From NCBI RefSeq assembly GCF_002368035.1, contig NZ_AP018222.1:1547173-1611172 (forward strand): a DNA stretch of 64,000 nucleotides, read 5' to 3'. Both the position numbers and the translations under genes were made by a program. This stretch comes from Nostoc linckia NIES-25 (GTDB taxonomy: Bacteria; Cyanobacteriota; Cyanobacteriia; Cyanobacteriales; Nostocaceae). Positions 36,801 to 43,590 of the stretch are shown here, piece after piece. Position 1 is the first letter of the stretch. Each line of letters begins with the position of its first letter. A model generated the notes under the pieces. That model worked only from the letters and a program-made list of their open reading frames with translations, was not told where the DNA came from and searched no databases.

Positions 36801-36867
36801 AGTCTTGACTCCAGAAGGACATTACTTGTGGTTGTGCGAACACCACGCAGGAAATTATAAAAGCTAA
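33817..36867 (+). CDS. Roco protein: leucine-rich repeats, Roc GTPase, COR-like region
   Basis: A large signalling-type GTPase of the Roco family (relatives of LRRK2), 1016 residues from GTG 33817, which has GAGG eight bases upstream; TTG at 33811 is an alternative. Residues about 18-295 hold 12 leucine-rich repeats of 23 residues (LxxLxLxxNxLxSLPPEICQLS). The Roc domain follows, with GEGGVGKTS from about 319, DFGGQE from about 370 and THID (guanine specificity) from about 427. The COR-like region runs from about 480 to 760. A coiled segment (about 790-830) leads to a C-terminal domain with CQAPGCWHP and QQHWGGLKKV that I do not recognise. Predicted cytoplasmic. Partner unknown. Confidence 0.9.
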   Translation: MTNEELLRIIEKAAKEKATELNLSRNQLSSLPPEICQLSRLTRLDLSNNQLTSLPPEICQLSNLRWLSLSNNQLTSLPPEICQLSNLRWLSLSNNQLTSLPPEICQLSNLTELYLENNQLSSPPPEICKLSSLTTLSLSRNQLSSLPPEICQLSNLRWLFFHHNELRRLPREISQLSSLTWLYLENNELSSLPPEICQLSSLKELYLHNNQLSSLPPEICQLSSLTELYLHNNQLSSLPPEICQLSSLTELYLSNNELSSLPPEICQLSSLTTLSLANNPLTSPPPEIVEQGIQAIFSYLRERLEGSQRQWVSKLLVVGEGGVGKTSLLRALRGEEFDTQESTTHGIEIKSLELTHPTQADTSMELNTWDFGGQEIYHATHQFFLTNRSLFLLAWNARLGFEQGKLYYWLDTIKALAPESPILLVATHIDERDADLPLKELRDKYPQIIEHYKISSKISLGIEELRQAIAEAAAKLPLMGEIWPSTWLNAANAIRSEAKKYITPQQLWDIMAESQVADISKEVLARWLHELGEILYFQDNEELNDTVILKPQWVTEYISKVLESKDVSDRFGIFTRQEMDRLWHDLERWMRDHFLRLMERFDLSYRTLENRDISLVVERLPLDAPNYEQKWQQIKQTDNCKEISMKFQLDTIPAGIPTWFIARQHRFTTGIHWRNGVLFADSEQKHLALVQAFSRDRYLQLTVRGAYPQNFFALLKDGIELTLARFPGLEIQRFIPCPGHDGQECIHLFNYANLERAIAKTIPDMQCQESFESVSVSTLLFGLDWRTQDRVLLRIDQLEKTVVGGQEAILDEFKEMREHIQREFTNIFRREQASIDAHCPNVFVLRPHDVNAWKKNLLGQKLNLQLYCQAPGCWHPTQEGGLYEINEPAKWLRVTAPYISRLFRVLRYAAPIVGPFVGLVNEQEYEKVFKNDLEFTKELAAKLPEFKESEDLELAGKIARGEDLDPERADGAALRSLRQLLEEKDPQQHWGGLKKVLTPEGHYLWLCEHHAGNYKS

Positions 36868-36966
36868 TACCAATTTTGGATTTTGGATTAAAAGGCTTTG
36901 TGATAAAGCTGTTCCAAGGCGTAGGCTGTGTTGCCACGAAGCGCAATACTGTTCGGTTAAGGCATC

Positions 36967-37031
36967 AGACGCGATAAATCGCCGTCTCTACAAGAATCAA
37001 TCCTTTGTAGAGACGGCGATTTATCGCGTCT
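36967..37031. repeat. Hairpin with perfect 27-bp stem
   Basis: The arms (36967-36993 and 37005-37031) begin AGACGCGATAAATCGCC and are perfectly complementary over 27 bp, around an 11-base loop. Its strength and position about 100 bp after the Roco stop suggest a transcript end or a small mobile repeat. The inner GTAGAGACG motif recurs in the palindrome at 37153-37181. Confidence 0.85.
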
Positions 37032-37096
37032 TTGGGATATACAATTTTCATGAAAAAACCTTAACCAAATCGTATTGGGTGCTAACGCAGCCTTTG

Positions 37097-37150
37097 ATAT
37101 TTGTGAATGAATCTTTGATATTCAACGACAAATCTTTGATATTCGCGGAC
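37097..37150. repeat. Diverged 21-bp repeats downstream of the Roco gene
   Basis: Units ATATTTGTGAATGAATCTTTG, ATATTCAACGACAAATCTTTG and a partial ATATTCGCGGACGGG keep the 21-bp period and TTTGATA junction of the array at 33380-33610, but their palindromes have decayed. The Roco gene is therefore bracketed by the same repeat family. Confidence 0.7.
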
Positions 37151-37152
37151 GG

Positions 37153-37181
37153 GTAGAGACGTTGCAATGCAACGTCTCTAC
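37153..37181. terminator. Palindrome beyond clpB, possible terminator
   Basis: Arms GTAGAGACGTTGCA and TGCAACGTCTCTAC (14 bp, perfect) around a single base, ending 17 bp before the clpB stop codon on the minus strand. No U-tract on the clpB sense strand, so a REP-like repeat is equally possible. Confidence 0.45.
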
Positions 37182-37198
37182 ATTTTTGTATGTGTAGC

Positions 37199-39841
37199 CT
37201 ACGTAGCAATCTGTGTTACTGAAACTTTCACTGGCATCTTTTTACTAAAAGACAGACCGTTTTCACTTCTGTCAATGAAAATCGTGTCTCCAGAGATAAA
37301 GGTATTTTCCAATAACTTGGTAGCAAGGGGGTTTTCTACTTCTCGCTGAATTGCGCGTTTGAGTGGGCGGGCACCGTAAACTGGGTCATAGCCTGCTTCT
37401 ACGAGGTAATCACAAGCACCTGGGGAGATTTCAAAGAAGATTTTTTGATCGCGGAGGAGATTTTCTACGCGTTTGAGCTGAATGCGGATAATATGCCGCA
37501 TTTCCAAACGGCTGAGGGTATGGAAGAGAATTAGATCGTCAATGCGGTTGAGAAATTCGGGGCGAAAATGCGATCGCAAGTTGTCCATTACCCGCTTCCG
37601 CATGGTTTCATACTTGGAATCATCACCAGAGACATCCAATATATGTTCGCTACCAATGTTACTGGTCATGACAATAACGGTGTTGCGAAAATCTACCGTT
37701 CTTCCTTGGGAATCAGTAATTCTGCCGTCATCTAGTACCTGTAATAAAATATTAAACACATCGGGGTGTGCTTTTTCTACTTCATCCAGCAGCACCACTG
37801 AGTAGGGACGGCGGCGAACTGTCTCAGAAAGTTGACCGCCTTCTTCGTAGCCGATGTATCCCGGAGGCGCTCCCACCAGCCGCGAAACTGAGTGTTTTTC
37901 CATATACTCGGACATATCGAGGCGGATCAATGCATCGTCAGAATCAAAGAGAAACTGAGCTAAAGCACGGGCAAGTTCGGTTTTACCTACGCCTGTAGGC
38001 CCCATGAATAAAAATGAACCAATGGGACGCGAGGGGTCTTTCATTCCCGCACGGGCGCGGCGAATTGCGGCTGCTACTGCTGCTACTGCTTCTTCTTGGC
38101 CAATGACTCGTTGATGCAAGTGACTTTCTAGTTGCAGTAATTTTTGGCGTTCGGATTCCAACAGGCGATTAACGGGGATTCCCGTCCACTTGGCGACGAT
38201 TTCAGCAATATCGGCTTCGGTGACTTGTTCTCGCAGCAAGGTGGAACCAAGGCTTTGAATTTCTAAAAGTTTCGCTTCTTTGGCTTCGCGATCGCGTTGC
38301 ACTCCTTCCAATTTGCCATACTTCAATTGGGCGGCTTTATTCAAATCATAGGCGCGTTCGGCCTGTTCGATTTGCACTCGCAGCGCATCTTCTTCTTTTT
38401 TTAAAGCACTTATCGCTTCTAATAACTGCTTTTCACCTTGCCATTGATCGTTGAATATATGCTGCTTCTCAGTTAAATTGGCGATTTCTTCCTCAATTCG
38501 CTGCAAACGTTCTCTGGTTTGGGGAATACCTTTTTCTTCACCAGCTAATGACAGCTTTTCCATTTCTAGCTGCATGAGGCGGCGGTCAATGGTTTCTAGT
38601 TCGGCTGGTTTGGAGGTAATCTCCATTTTTAACTGTGCGGCGGCTTCATCTACCAAGTCAATGGCTTTATCTGGTAAAAAGCGATCGCTAATATAACGCG
38701 CCGACAATGTTGCTGCGGCTACCAACGCTGAATCAGAAATTTTGACGTTGTGATGCACTTCATAGCGTTCTTTCAACCCCCGAAGAATGGAAATAGTATT
38801 TTCTACGGTTGGCTGATCGACAAATACTTGCTGAAAGCGGCGTTCTAGGGCGGCGTCTTTCTCAATGTGCTTGCGGAATTCATCTAAGGTAGTAGCGCCA
38901 ATGCAACGCAATTCTCCCCGCGCCAGCATGGGTTTGAGTAAATTTCCCGCATCCATCGCCCCTTGTTGATTGGAACCTGTACCGACTACGGTGTGCAATT
39001 CGTCAATAAATAGGACGATTTGACCGTTTGATTCCATCACTTCCCGGAGAACGGATTTTAAGCGGTCTTCAAATTCACCCCGGTATTTTGCCCCAGCAAT
39101 TAAGCTACCCATGTCCAAAGAGATCAACTGGCGATTTTTCAGGGATTCGGGAACATCACCGTTGACCATACGCTGTGCTAAAGCTTCAGCGATCGCAGTT
39201 TTACCAACTCCAGGTTCGCCAATCAATACCGGATTATTTTTGCTGCGGCGGGACAATACCTGAATTACCCGACGAATTTCGTCGTCCCGTCCAATCACCG
39301 GGTCGAGTTTTCCAGATTTTGCCTGTTCTGTCAAGTCTCGACCAAATTTTTGTAAAGCTTCGTAGCGGGATTCTGGGTTTTGGTCTGTTACTTTTTGGCT
39401 ACCGCGAACACTTTTGATTGCAGCTTCTAACTTCGCTACATCCACATTAAAGCCTTTGAGTATCCGCCGTCCAACGCGTTCATCGTCAGCAAAAGCCAGC
39501 AGGATGTGTTCCACAGAAATGTAGGAATCTTTCATGTTGACTCTAATTTCCTCGGCTTGGTCTAGTAAAACATCTAAACCGCGACCAAGGTAAAGCTGAT
39601 CGCTTTTACCAACTTTTGGCTGACGTTGGGTAAAGGCTTCTAATTGTTGCTGCAAGCGAATTGGATCGACTTCAGATCGAGCCAGAATACGTATTGCTAG
39701 ACTAGTGGGTTCTTCTAGAAGGGCAATTATTAAATGTTCAACATCTAGTTGCTGTTGTTGATAAGCACGAACTATATCCTGAGATTTAACAATCCCTTCC
39801 CAGGCTTTATCTGTAAATTTATTAGGATCTGTAGGTTGCAT
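37199..39841 (-). CDS. clpB: Disaggregase chaperone ClpB
   Basis: Hexameric AAA+ chaperone that extracts proteins from aggregates with DnaK. It has 880 residues. The Clp N-domain repeat region covers about 1-145. The first AAA+ module has Walker A GEPGVGKT at 208-215. The coiled-coil middle domain (about 410-530, with QLEMEKLSLAGEEK and QWQGEKQLL) marks it as ClpB and not ClpC. The second AAA+ module has GPTGVGKT at 614-621, RLDMSEYMEKHSVSRL and a GARPLKRAIQ sensor-2 region. The C-terminal tail is long and Lys/Ser-rich, so this may be the second of the two ClpB types found in many cyanobacteria. Monocistronic; no CIRCE-like element was seen upstream. Confidence 0.95.
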   Translation of the reverse strand: MQPTDPNKFTDKAWEGIVKSQDIVRAYQQQQLDVEHLIIALLEEPTSLAIRILARSEVDPIRLQQQLEAFTQRQPKVGKSDQLYLGRGLDVLLDQAEEIRVNMKDSYISVEHILLAFADDERVGRRILKGFNVDVAKLEAAIKSVRGSQKVTDQNPESRYEALQKFGRDLTEQAKSGKLDPVIGRDDEIRRVIQVLSRRSKNNPVLIGEPGVGKTAIAEALAQRMVNGDVPESLKNRQLISLDMGSLIAGAKYRGEFEDRLKSVLREVMESNGQIVLFIDELHTVVGTGSNQQGAMDAGNLLKPMLARGELRCIGATTLDEFRKHIEKDAALERRFQQVFVDQPTVENTISILRGLKERYEVHHNVKISDSALVAAATLSARYISDRFLPDKAIDLVDEAAAQLKMEITSKPAELETIDRRLMQLEMEKLSLAGEEKGIPQTRERLQRIEEEIANLTEKQHIFNDQWQGEKQLLEAISALKKEEDALRVQIEQAERAYDLNKAAQLKYGKLEGVQRDREAKEAKLLEIQSLGSTLLREQVTEADIAEIVAKWTGIPVNRLLESERQKLLQLESHLHQRVIGQEEAVAAVAAAIRRARAGMKDPSRPIGSFLFMGPTGVGKTELARALAQFLFDSDDALIRLDMSEYMEKHSVSRLVGAPPGYIGYEEGGQLSETVRRRPYSVVLLDEVEKAHPDVFNILLQVLDDGRITDSQGRTVDFRNTVIVMTSNIGSEHILDVSGDDSKYETMRKRVMDNLRSHFRPEFLNRIDDLILFHTLSRLEMRHIIRIQLKRVENLLRDQKIFFEISPGACDYLVEAGYDPVYGARPLKRAIQREVENPLATKLLENTFISGDTIFIDRSENGLSFSKKMPVKVSVTQIAT

Positions 39842-40170
39842 CTTTAAAATTTTCGATTTGAGATTTTTAGGGATTGGGTACTGGGGATTAGGTACTGGGG
39901 ATTGGTAATTAGCGATTGGGTATTTGAGATTGGGAATTAGGGATTGGTCATTGGTGATTGGGTACTGGAGATTGGGGATTGGTACTGAGAAAGTAGTCCT
40001 ATAATATTTATTTCCTAGTCCCCAGTCCCCAGTCCCCAGTCCCCACCTATTCCCTAATTTAAAACGAAAACACGGTTATGAGCGTGGTTTGCTAGTAGAT
40101 GGTGCTATTGGAGCGATGTCTACAAAGGACTAAGCCTAAGCTGTTGATGTTGCCCATCAATGACAGTATA
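39842..40170. repeat. GGGGATTGGGTACT tandem repeat spacer
   Basis: Irregular tandem copies of GGGATTGGGTACTG-type units (about 39870-39990) are followed by four AGTCCCC units (40015-40047) of complementary composition, so the strand can fold back on itself. No gene is visible between clpB and the MITE. Confidence 0.6.
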
Positions 40171-40274
40171 TATAGCAATCCTATCTGATTTGTAAAAATT
40201 CTCGGTGTCTAGATCCCCGACTTCTTAAAGAAGTCGGGGATCTAAGTTTTCACGACTGATTTAGGAATGCTATA
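40171..40274. mobile_element. 104-bp MITE, TATAGCAATCCT family, copy 1
   Basis: Ends TATAGCAATCCT and AGGAATGCTATA (one mismatch), with an inner perfect hairpin of 15-bp arms (AGATCCCCGACTTCT / AGAAGTCGGGGATCT). A second copy of the same 104-bp length, with a different inner hairpin sequence, is at 62619-62722. No coding capacity. Confidence 0.82.
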
Positions 40275-40291
40275 GATTATGACTGTGGAAA

Positions 40292-40726
40292 TTACTGGCT
40301 TACAAGTTGCTCTTGTGATTCCTGTTTAATGGCGGAACCTTGAGTACCCAGTTGAATTAATTCAATTTTATACCCGTCTGGATCTTCTACAAAAGCGATA
40401 ACTGTTGAACCATTTTTCATTGGCCCTGGTTCTCGCACGATTTTAGCGCCTTGATTGCGGATTTCTTCACATTTGGCGTAAATATCATCAACTCCAAGAG
40501 CAATATGACCGTAAGCATTACCCAATTCGTATTTTTCTACTCCCCAGTTGTAAGTTAATTCAATGACTGTATTATCGCTTTCATCACCATAGCCCACAAA
40601 AGCTAAGGTAAATTCTCCTCCTGGATAATCTTTTCGTCGCAGTAATTTCATACCCAGAATTTCACAATAAAATTTTAACGACTCTTCAAGGTTACCCACC
40701 CGCAACATTGTATGTAGTAATCGCAT
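40292..40726 (-). CDS. gloA: Lactoylglutathione lyase (glyoxalase I)
   Basis: Metal-dependent enzyme converting the methylglyoxal-glutathione adduct to S-lactoylglutathione, detoxifying methylglyoxal in the cytoplasm. It has 144 residues from the ATG at 40726, which has AAGG six to nine bases upstream. The open frame extends 34 codons further, but that part is not family-like. Motifs are LLHTMLRVGNLEESLKFY with His5, NTVIELTYNWG with a Glu ligand, AYGHIALGVDD with His, and AFVEDPDGYKIELIQ with Glu: the four metal ligands of GlxI. A short Gln/Glu-rich tail follows the domain. Confidence 0.92.
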   Translation of the reverse strand: MRLLHTMLRVGNLEESLKFYCEILGMKLLRRKDYPGGEFTLAFVGYGDESDNTVIELTYNWGVEKYELGNAYGHIALGVDDIYAKCEEIRNQGAKIVREPGPMKNGSTVIAFVEDPDGYKIELIQLGTQGSAIKQESQEQLVSQ

Positions 40727-40849
40727 ATTGACCTTGCTCTGTGGAATATTGCTTTCTGCCAACATTTTACAGAACTTGCTAACAAAGCCCATCCATTGAA
40801 AGTGTATGATTGGCAAAAAGATTACCAATAAATATTATTTGTCGAGTGA

Positions 40850-40902
40850 GGAGGTGGGGAGGTGGGGAGGTGGGGAGATGGGGAGGTGGGGAGATGGGGA
40901 GA
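40850..40902. repeat. AGGTGGGG octamer tandem repeat
   Basis: About six units of GGTGGGGA/GATGGGGA run between the divergent gloA and O-methyltransferase genes. G-runs of four could form a G-quadruplex on the plus strand (inference). Confidence 0.75.
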
Positions 40903-40969
40903 AATATTTCTTCTCCATCGTGCCATACTCCCTGCTTGACTAATGCCCAATGCTCAATGCTCATATTTT

Positions 40970-41632
40970 ATGACAACTCAAACACTAGGACTCGAACAAA
41001 ATTTATATGACTATTTACTGTCGATTTCTCTTAGAGAACCGGAAATTTTAACTCAACTGAGGCAAGAAACAGCGCAGTATCCAGTGGGTAGAATGCAGAT
41101 TGCTCCCGAACAAGGCCAGTTTATCGGATTGCTGGTGCAGTTGTTGGGAGCAAAGAAAACTTTAGATATTGGTGTTTTTACGGGCTATAGTTCTCTAGTG
41201 GTGGCATTGGCGTTACCTAAGGACGGTAAGATAGTAGCTTGTGAGATTAGTGAAGAATTTACAGCGATCGCTCAACGTTATTGGCAGCAAGCAGGAGTAG
41301 CAAATAAAATTCAGCTGCACATCGCTCCAGCTTTGCACACTTTAGATTGGCTATTGGCAACAGGAGAAGCACAAACTTTTGACTTTGCTTTCATCGATGC
41401 AGATAAAAGCAACTATGATGGCTATTATGAGCGATCGCTGCAATTAGTACGTCCGGGGGGATTGATTGCGATCGATAATGTCCTGTGGTCGGGCAAAGTT
41501 GCTAACCCCGATGTGCAGGATAACAGAACTAAAAGAATTCGTGCTTTTAATCAGAAGTTGCATCAAGACGAGCGAGTTAGTCTCAGTGTCATTGCGATCG
41601 GAGATGGATTGACTCTAGCGTTGAAAAAGTAA
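40970..41632 (+). CDS. Class I SAM-dependent O-methyltransferase
   Basis: A cation-dependent O-methyltransferase of the caffeoyl-CoA O-methyltransferase-like family, 220 residues from the ATG at 40970; the frame opens nine codons earlier. The SAM site LDIGVFTGYSSLVVALAL is near residues 58-75, the metal-binding FIDADKSNYDGYYE is near 135-148, and DNVLWSGKVANP near 165 completes the active-site pattern. The substrate is unknown. Small cyanobacterial members act on phenolic compounds such as caffeate-like catechols. It is divergent from gloA with a G-rich repeat between them. Confidence 0.88.
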   Translation: MTTQTLGLEQNLYDYLLSISLREPEILTQLRQETAQYPVGRMQIAPEQGQFIGLLVQLLGAKKTLDIGVFTGYSSLVVALALPKDGKIVACEISEEFTAIAQRYWQQAGVANKIQLHIAPALHTLDWLLATGEAQTFDFAFIDADKSNYDGYYERSLQLVRPGGLIAIDNVLWSGKVANPDVQDNRTKRIRAFNQKLHQDERVSLSVIAIGDGLTLALKK

Positions 41633-41705
41633 TGTTTTTGAAGGATTCTCGATTCGAGAATTTAGAAATAGAAACGTTGTAAGCCGTCACAAATTTAAAT
41701 TGTAT

Positions 41706-41825
41706 CAGGACTTACGCAAAAGATAACGAAAGTAGCGGTAATACCCTGCGGGAAGCCGCTCCGGGTCTACATGAATTACCGCAACGCTTGAATAAGGTTT
41801 TCAATCACATATCGCGTAAGTCCTG
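41706..41825. mobile_element. MITE-like element, AGGACTTACGC family, copy 2
   Basis: A 120-bp element with ends CAGGACTTACGC and GCGTAAGTCCTG (12 bp perfect), flanked by a direct repeat TGTAT (41701-41705 and 41826-41830). It shares ends but not the interior with 1538-1621. Confidence 0.8.
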
Positions 41826-41924
41826 TGTATATTTTCTCCTGTTGGCTGTTAATTGTTGACGGTTGACAGTTAAATGTCATCGGTCAACAAACTTTATGAG
41901 CGACTGTGCAACTGATGAACCGAA

Positions 41925-42079
41925 TATAGGAATAATATTTGATTTGGAGAAATACACGTAGGGGAGCCAGCCGCATGGGCGGGTTTCCCGACTTGAGCGG
42001 ACTGGCGTTGCGTTACGCCAAAGGCTAACGCACCCTACAGATACTGAGATTTTTTCATAAATAAAATCGGACTCCTATA
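41925..42079. mobile_element. MITE, TATAGGA(G)TCC family, copy 1
   Basis: A 155-bp element with ends TATAGGAATAATATTTGATT and, read inverted from the right, TATAGGAGTCCGATTTTATT. Its right 70 bp (TAACGCACCCTACAGATACTG onward, read as blocks) are nearly identical to the right end of the element at 44840-45119. The left half contains a CATGGGCGGGTTTCCCGACT block, a common dispersed sequence in this group. No coding capacity. Confidence 0.7.
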
Positions 42080-42110
42080 GCTTACTGGTTTTATTTGAAT
42101 CGAAAAGCAA

Positions 42111-42206
42111 TTAAGGAGTCAGCGTAGGCGCTGGAGTAGTTGGTGTTGGTATCGGCGTCTGAATAGATAAGAATGCAAGTAAAGCGATCGATGCTAGACG
42201 ATTCAT
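42111..42206 (-). CDS. Very short secreted-type protein with Pro/Thr tail
   Basis: A 31-residue open frame, MNRLASIALLAFLSIQTPIP then TPTTPAPTLTP. A basic start followed by a hydrophobic stretch (SIALLAFLSI) resembles a signal peptide or small membrane anchor; the rest is a Pro-Thr repeat. GGAGGCG lies five to eleven bases before the ATG at 42206, a strong ribosome-binding site, the main reason for calling it a gene. Function unknown. The stop codon lies in the direct vicinity of the MITE end. Confidence 0.55.
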   Translation of the reverse strand: MNRLASIALLAFLSIQTPIPTPTTPAPTLTP

Positions 42207-42867
42207 ACACTCGCCTCCATATAGAGTATAGCTACTCATTATGAAATTTTCTCAAAATTAACCCTCTTACAAAAGTTAGATAATTCGTTTAATAAATTCA
42301 AATATAAGTCAGGCAATGCTTCGAGTGTCCGTTTAAAAAATGACCCTTTAAGCAGATTTTTTTCAGGTTGACGATGGTCTATAAAAGAACTAACTTCAGA
42401 GCAAATCAACGGCTACATCAAGTTGAAATAATTACTCACTAATCAAAACTCACCGTTTTCGTGCTTCAGTTTGAATGATAAGTCTTTAACTGAAGCTGAT
42501 GTTAACGAGGTTAATTGCGATTGTTCTATGTCATTATTCAATTTAATCAATTTTATTTATTGATTTAAAAACTAAAAATATTTGTTTTCGTTTTAAATAT
42601 TTCCTAATATATTCTTATGGAAATCTAATTAGCTAAAAGCAAGTAAAATTTTAGCTATTGATTCACAGAAAAAAGCTGAAATATCATAATTCCAAATACA
42701 GCAGGCTTCAAGAAGTGTCGATAAGAGGCTCTAGGTGTGAAAACTAGATCGGAAGCTGTTGTGCTTGTGAATCATGACGCCTTAAAGAAGCGTCTTGGCT
42801 TTTTAATTCTGAATTCATGGTATCAATTCCATAAAGTCTCAATATATTTTTATTAGGAGTTTGTGAG
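42207..42867. other. AT-rich spacer
   Basis: A stretch of 660 bp between divergent small genes, with a high A+T content and no gene with a ribosome-binding site that I could find. It should hold promoters for the short genes on both sides. Confidence 0.5.
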
Positions 42868-43038
42868 ATGGTAAAAATTCCTAGAGCTTTGCCAAACAAA
42901 AATAACAACGATAAAACCTCAATCAAGACAGATGTCAGCTTTCAAACTTGGCCTAAACAATCTTCAAACGTTGATTGCTTCAAACCTTTTGATACTGCTT
43001 TCATTGCATATTACATGATGGGTTTGGGTAATTTTTAA
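42868..43038 (+). CDS. Small protein with PFxxxFxAY motif
   Basis: A 56-residue frame starting MVKIPRALPNKNNND at the ATG 42868, with AGGAG eight bases or so upstream, ending FDTAFIAYYMMGLGNF. It shares a KPFDTAFIAYYMMGLGN segment with QPFNIVFLAYQGYLEAQG of the next gene (43224-43577): the PF, F, AY and small-residue spacing agree. No signal peptide or membrane helix is evident. It may be a truncated or specialised paralog of its neighbour. Function unknown. Confidence 0.55.
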   Translation: MVKIPRALPNKNNNDKTSIKTDVSFQTWPKQSSNVDCFKPFDTAFIAYYMMGLGNF

Positions 43039-43223
43039 GCTGTTCGATCGCCTAAATTATTTCCTGACATCTTCTTGACTTTTTTATCTAGCTATAGAAG
43101 CCATATCGATAATTTCTTCTAATTTATGAATTCTGATAGAAGTTAAAACCGAGTGAATTTCTATATCTAGGATTGCTGTCAATACTTTCGTGCAAACAAA
43201 AACTTTTTGACGAGGATAACTTT

Positions 43224-43577
43224 ATGAAATTTAGAGCTTTAATAAATTCTGCCCTGATTATTGCCTCTATTACTTTTATGCCTAGAATTGCTGGCGCTCA
43301 AACAGTTAATAATAATAACGGCAGTTATCTCCAACCCTTCAATATTGTCTTTCTGGCTTATCAAGGATATTTGGAAGCACAGGGTATTCCCAGTATGGGC
43401 ACTTTGTTATATGAATATCAAATCGGAAAGGTGACTGCAAAAAATGTAGTTGAGGCTGGTGTGAAAGCTAAGAGGTTACCAGCAGAAGCTATAAATGATA
43501 AATATTACCTCAGCGCAGTTGAGTTACAACTATCATCATTGGGTAATGCTAATACGATGTTCGACTATGAACGCTAG
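43224..43577 (+). CDS. Small secreted protein, unknown function
   Basis: A 117-residue protein from the ATG at 43224, with GAGG eight bases upstream; the longer frame from 43173 lacks this site. An N-terminal signal peptide is clear: MKFRALINSALIIASITFMP then RIAGAQ, with likely cleavage after AGA. The mature part begins with an Asn-rich linker, then QPFNIVFLAYQGYLEAQGIPS, LYEYQIGKVTAKNVVEAGVKA and YYLSAVELQLSSL. No Cys, so no disulfides. It would work in the periplasm or outside the cell. Family not recognised. Confidence 0.72.
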   Translation: MKFRALINSALIIASITFMPRIAGAQTVNNNNGSYLQPFNIVFLAYQGYLEAQGIPSMGTLLYEYQIGKVTAKNVVEAGVKAKRLPAEAINDKYYLSAVELQLSSLGNANTMFDYER

Positions 43578-43590
43578 TAAGTCCGATCGC

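Larger units (their letters stand above)
36868..37198. other. Structured spacer between the Roco and clpB genes
   Basis: A convergent spacer with three kinds of structure: a 27-bp-stem hairpin (36967-37031), diverged 21-bp repeats (37097-37150) and a 14-bp-stem palindrome (37153-37181). The last lies just beyond the clpB stop codon and could terminate clpB. No gene seen. Confidence 0.6.

Noticed and set aside
42744..42926. 60-residue minus-strand ORF
   Set aside because: Antisense to the start of the 56-residue gene, which has the AGGAG ribosome-binding site.
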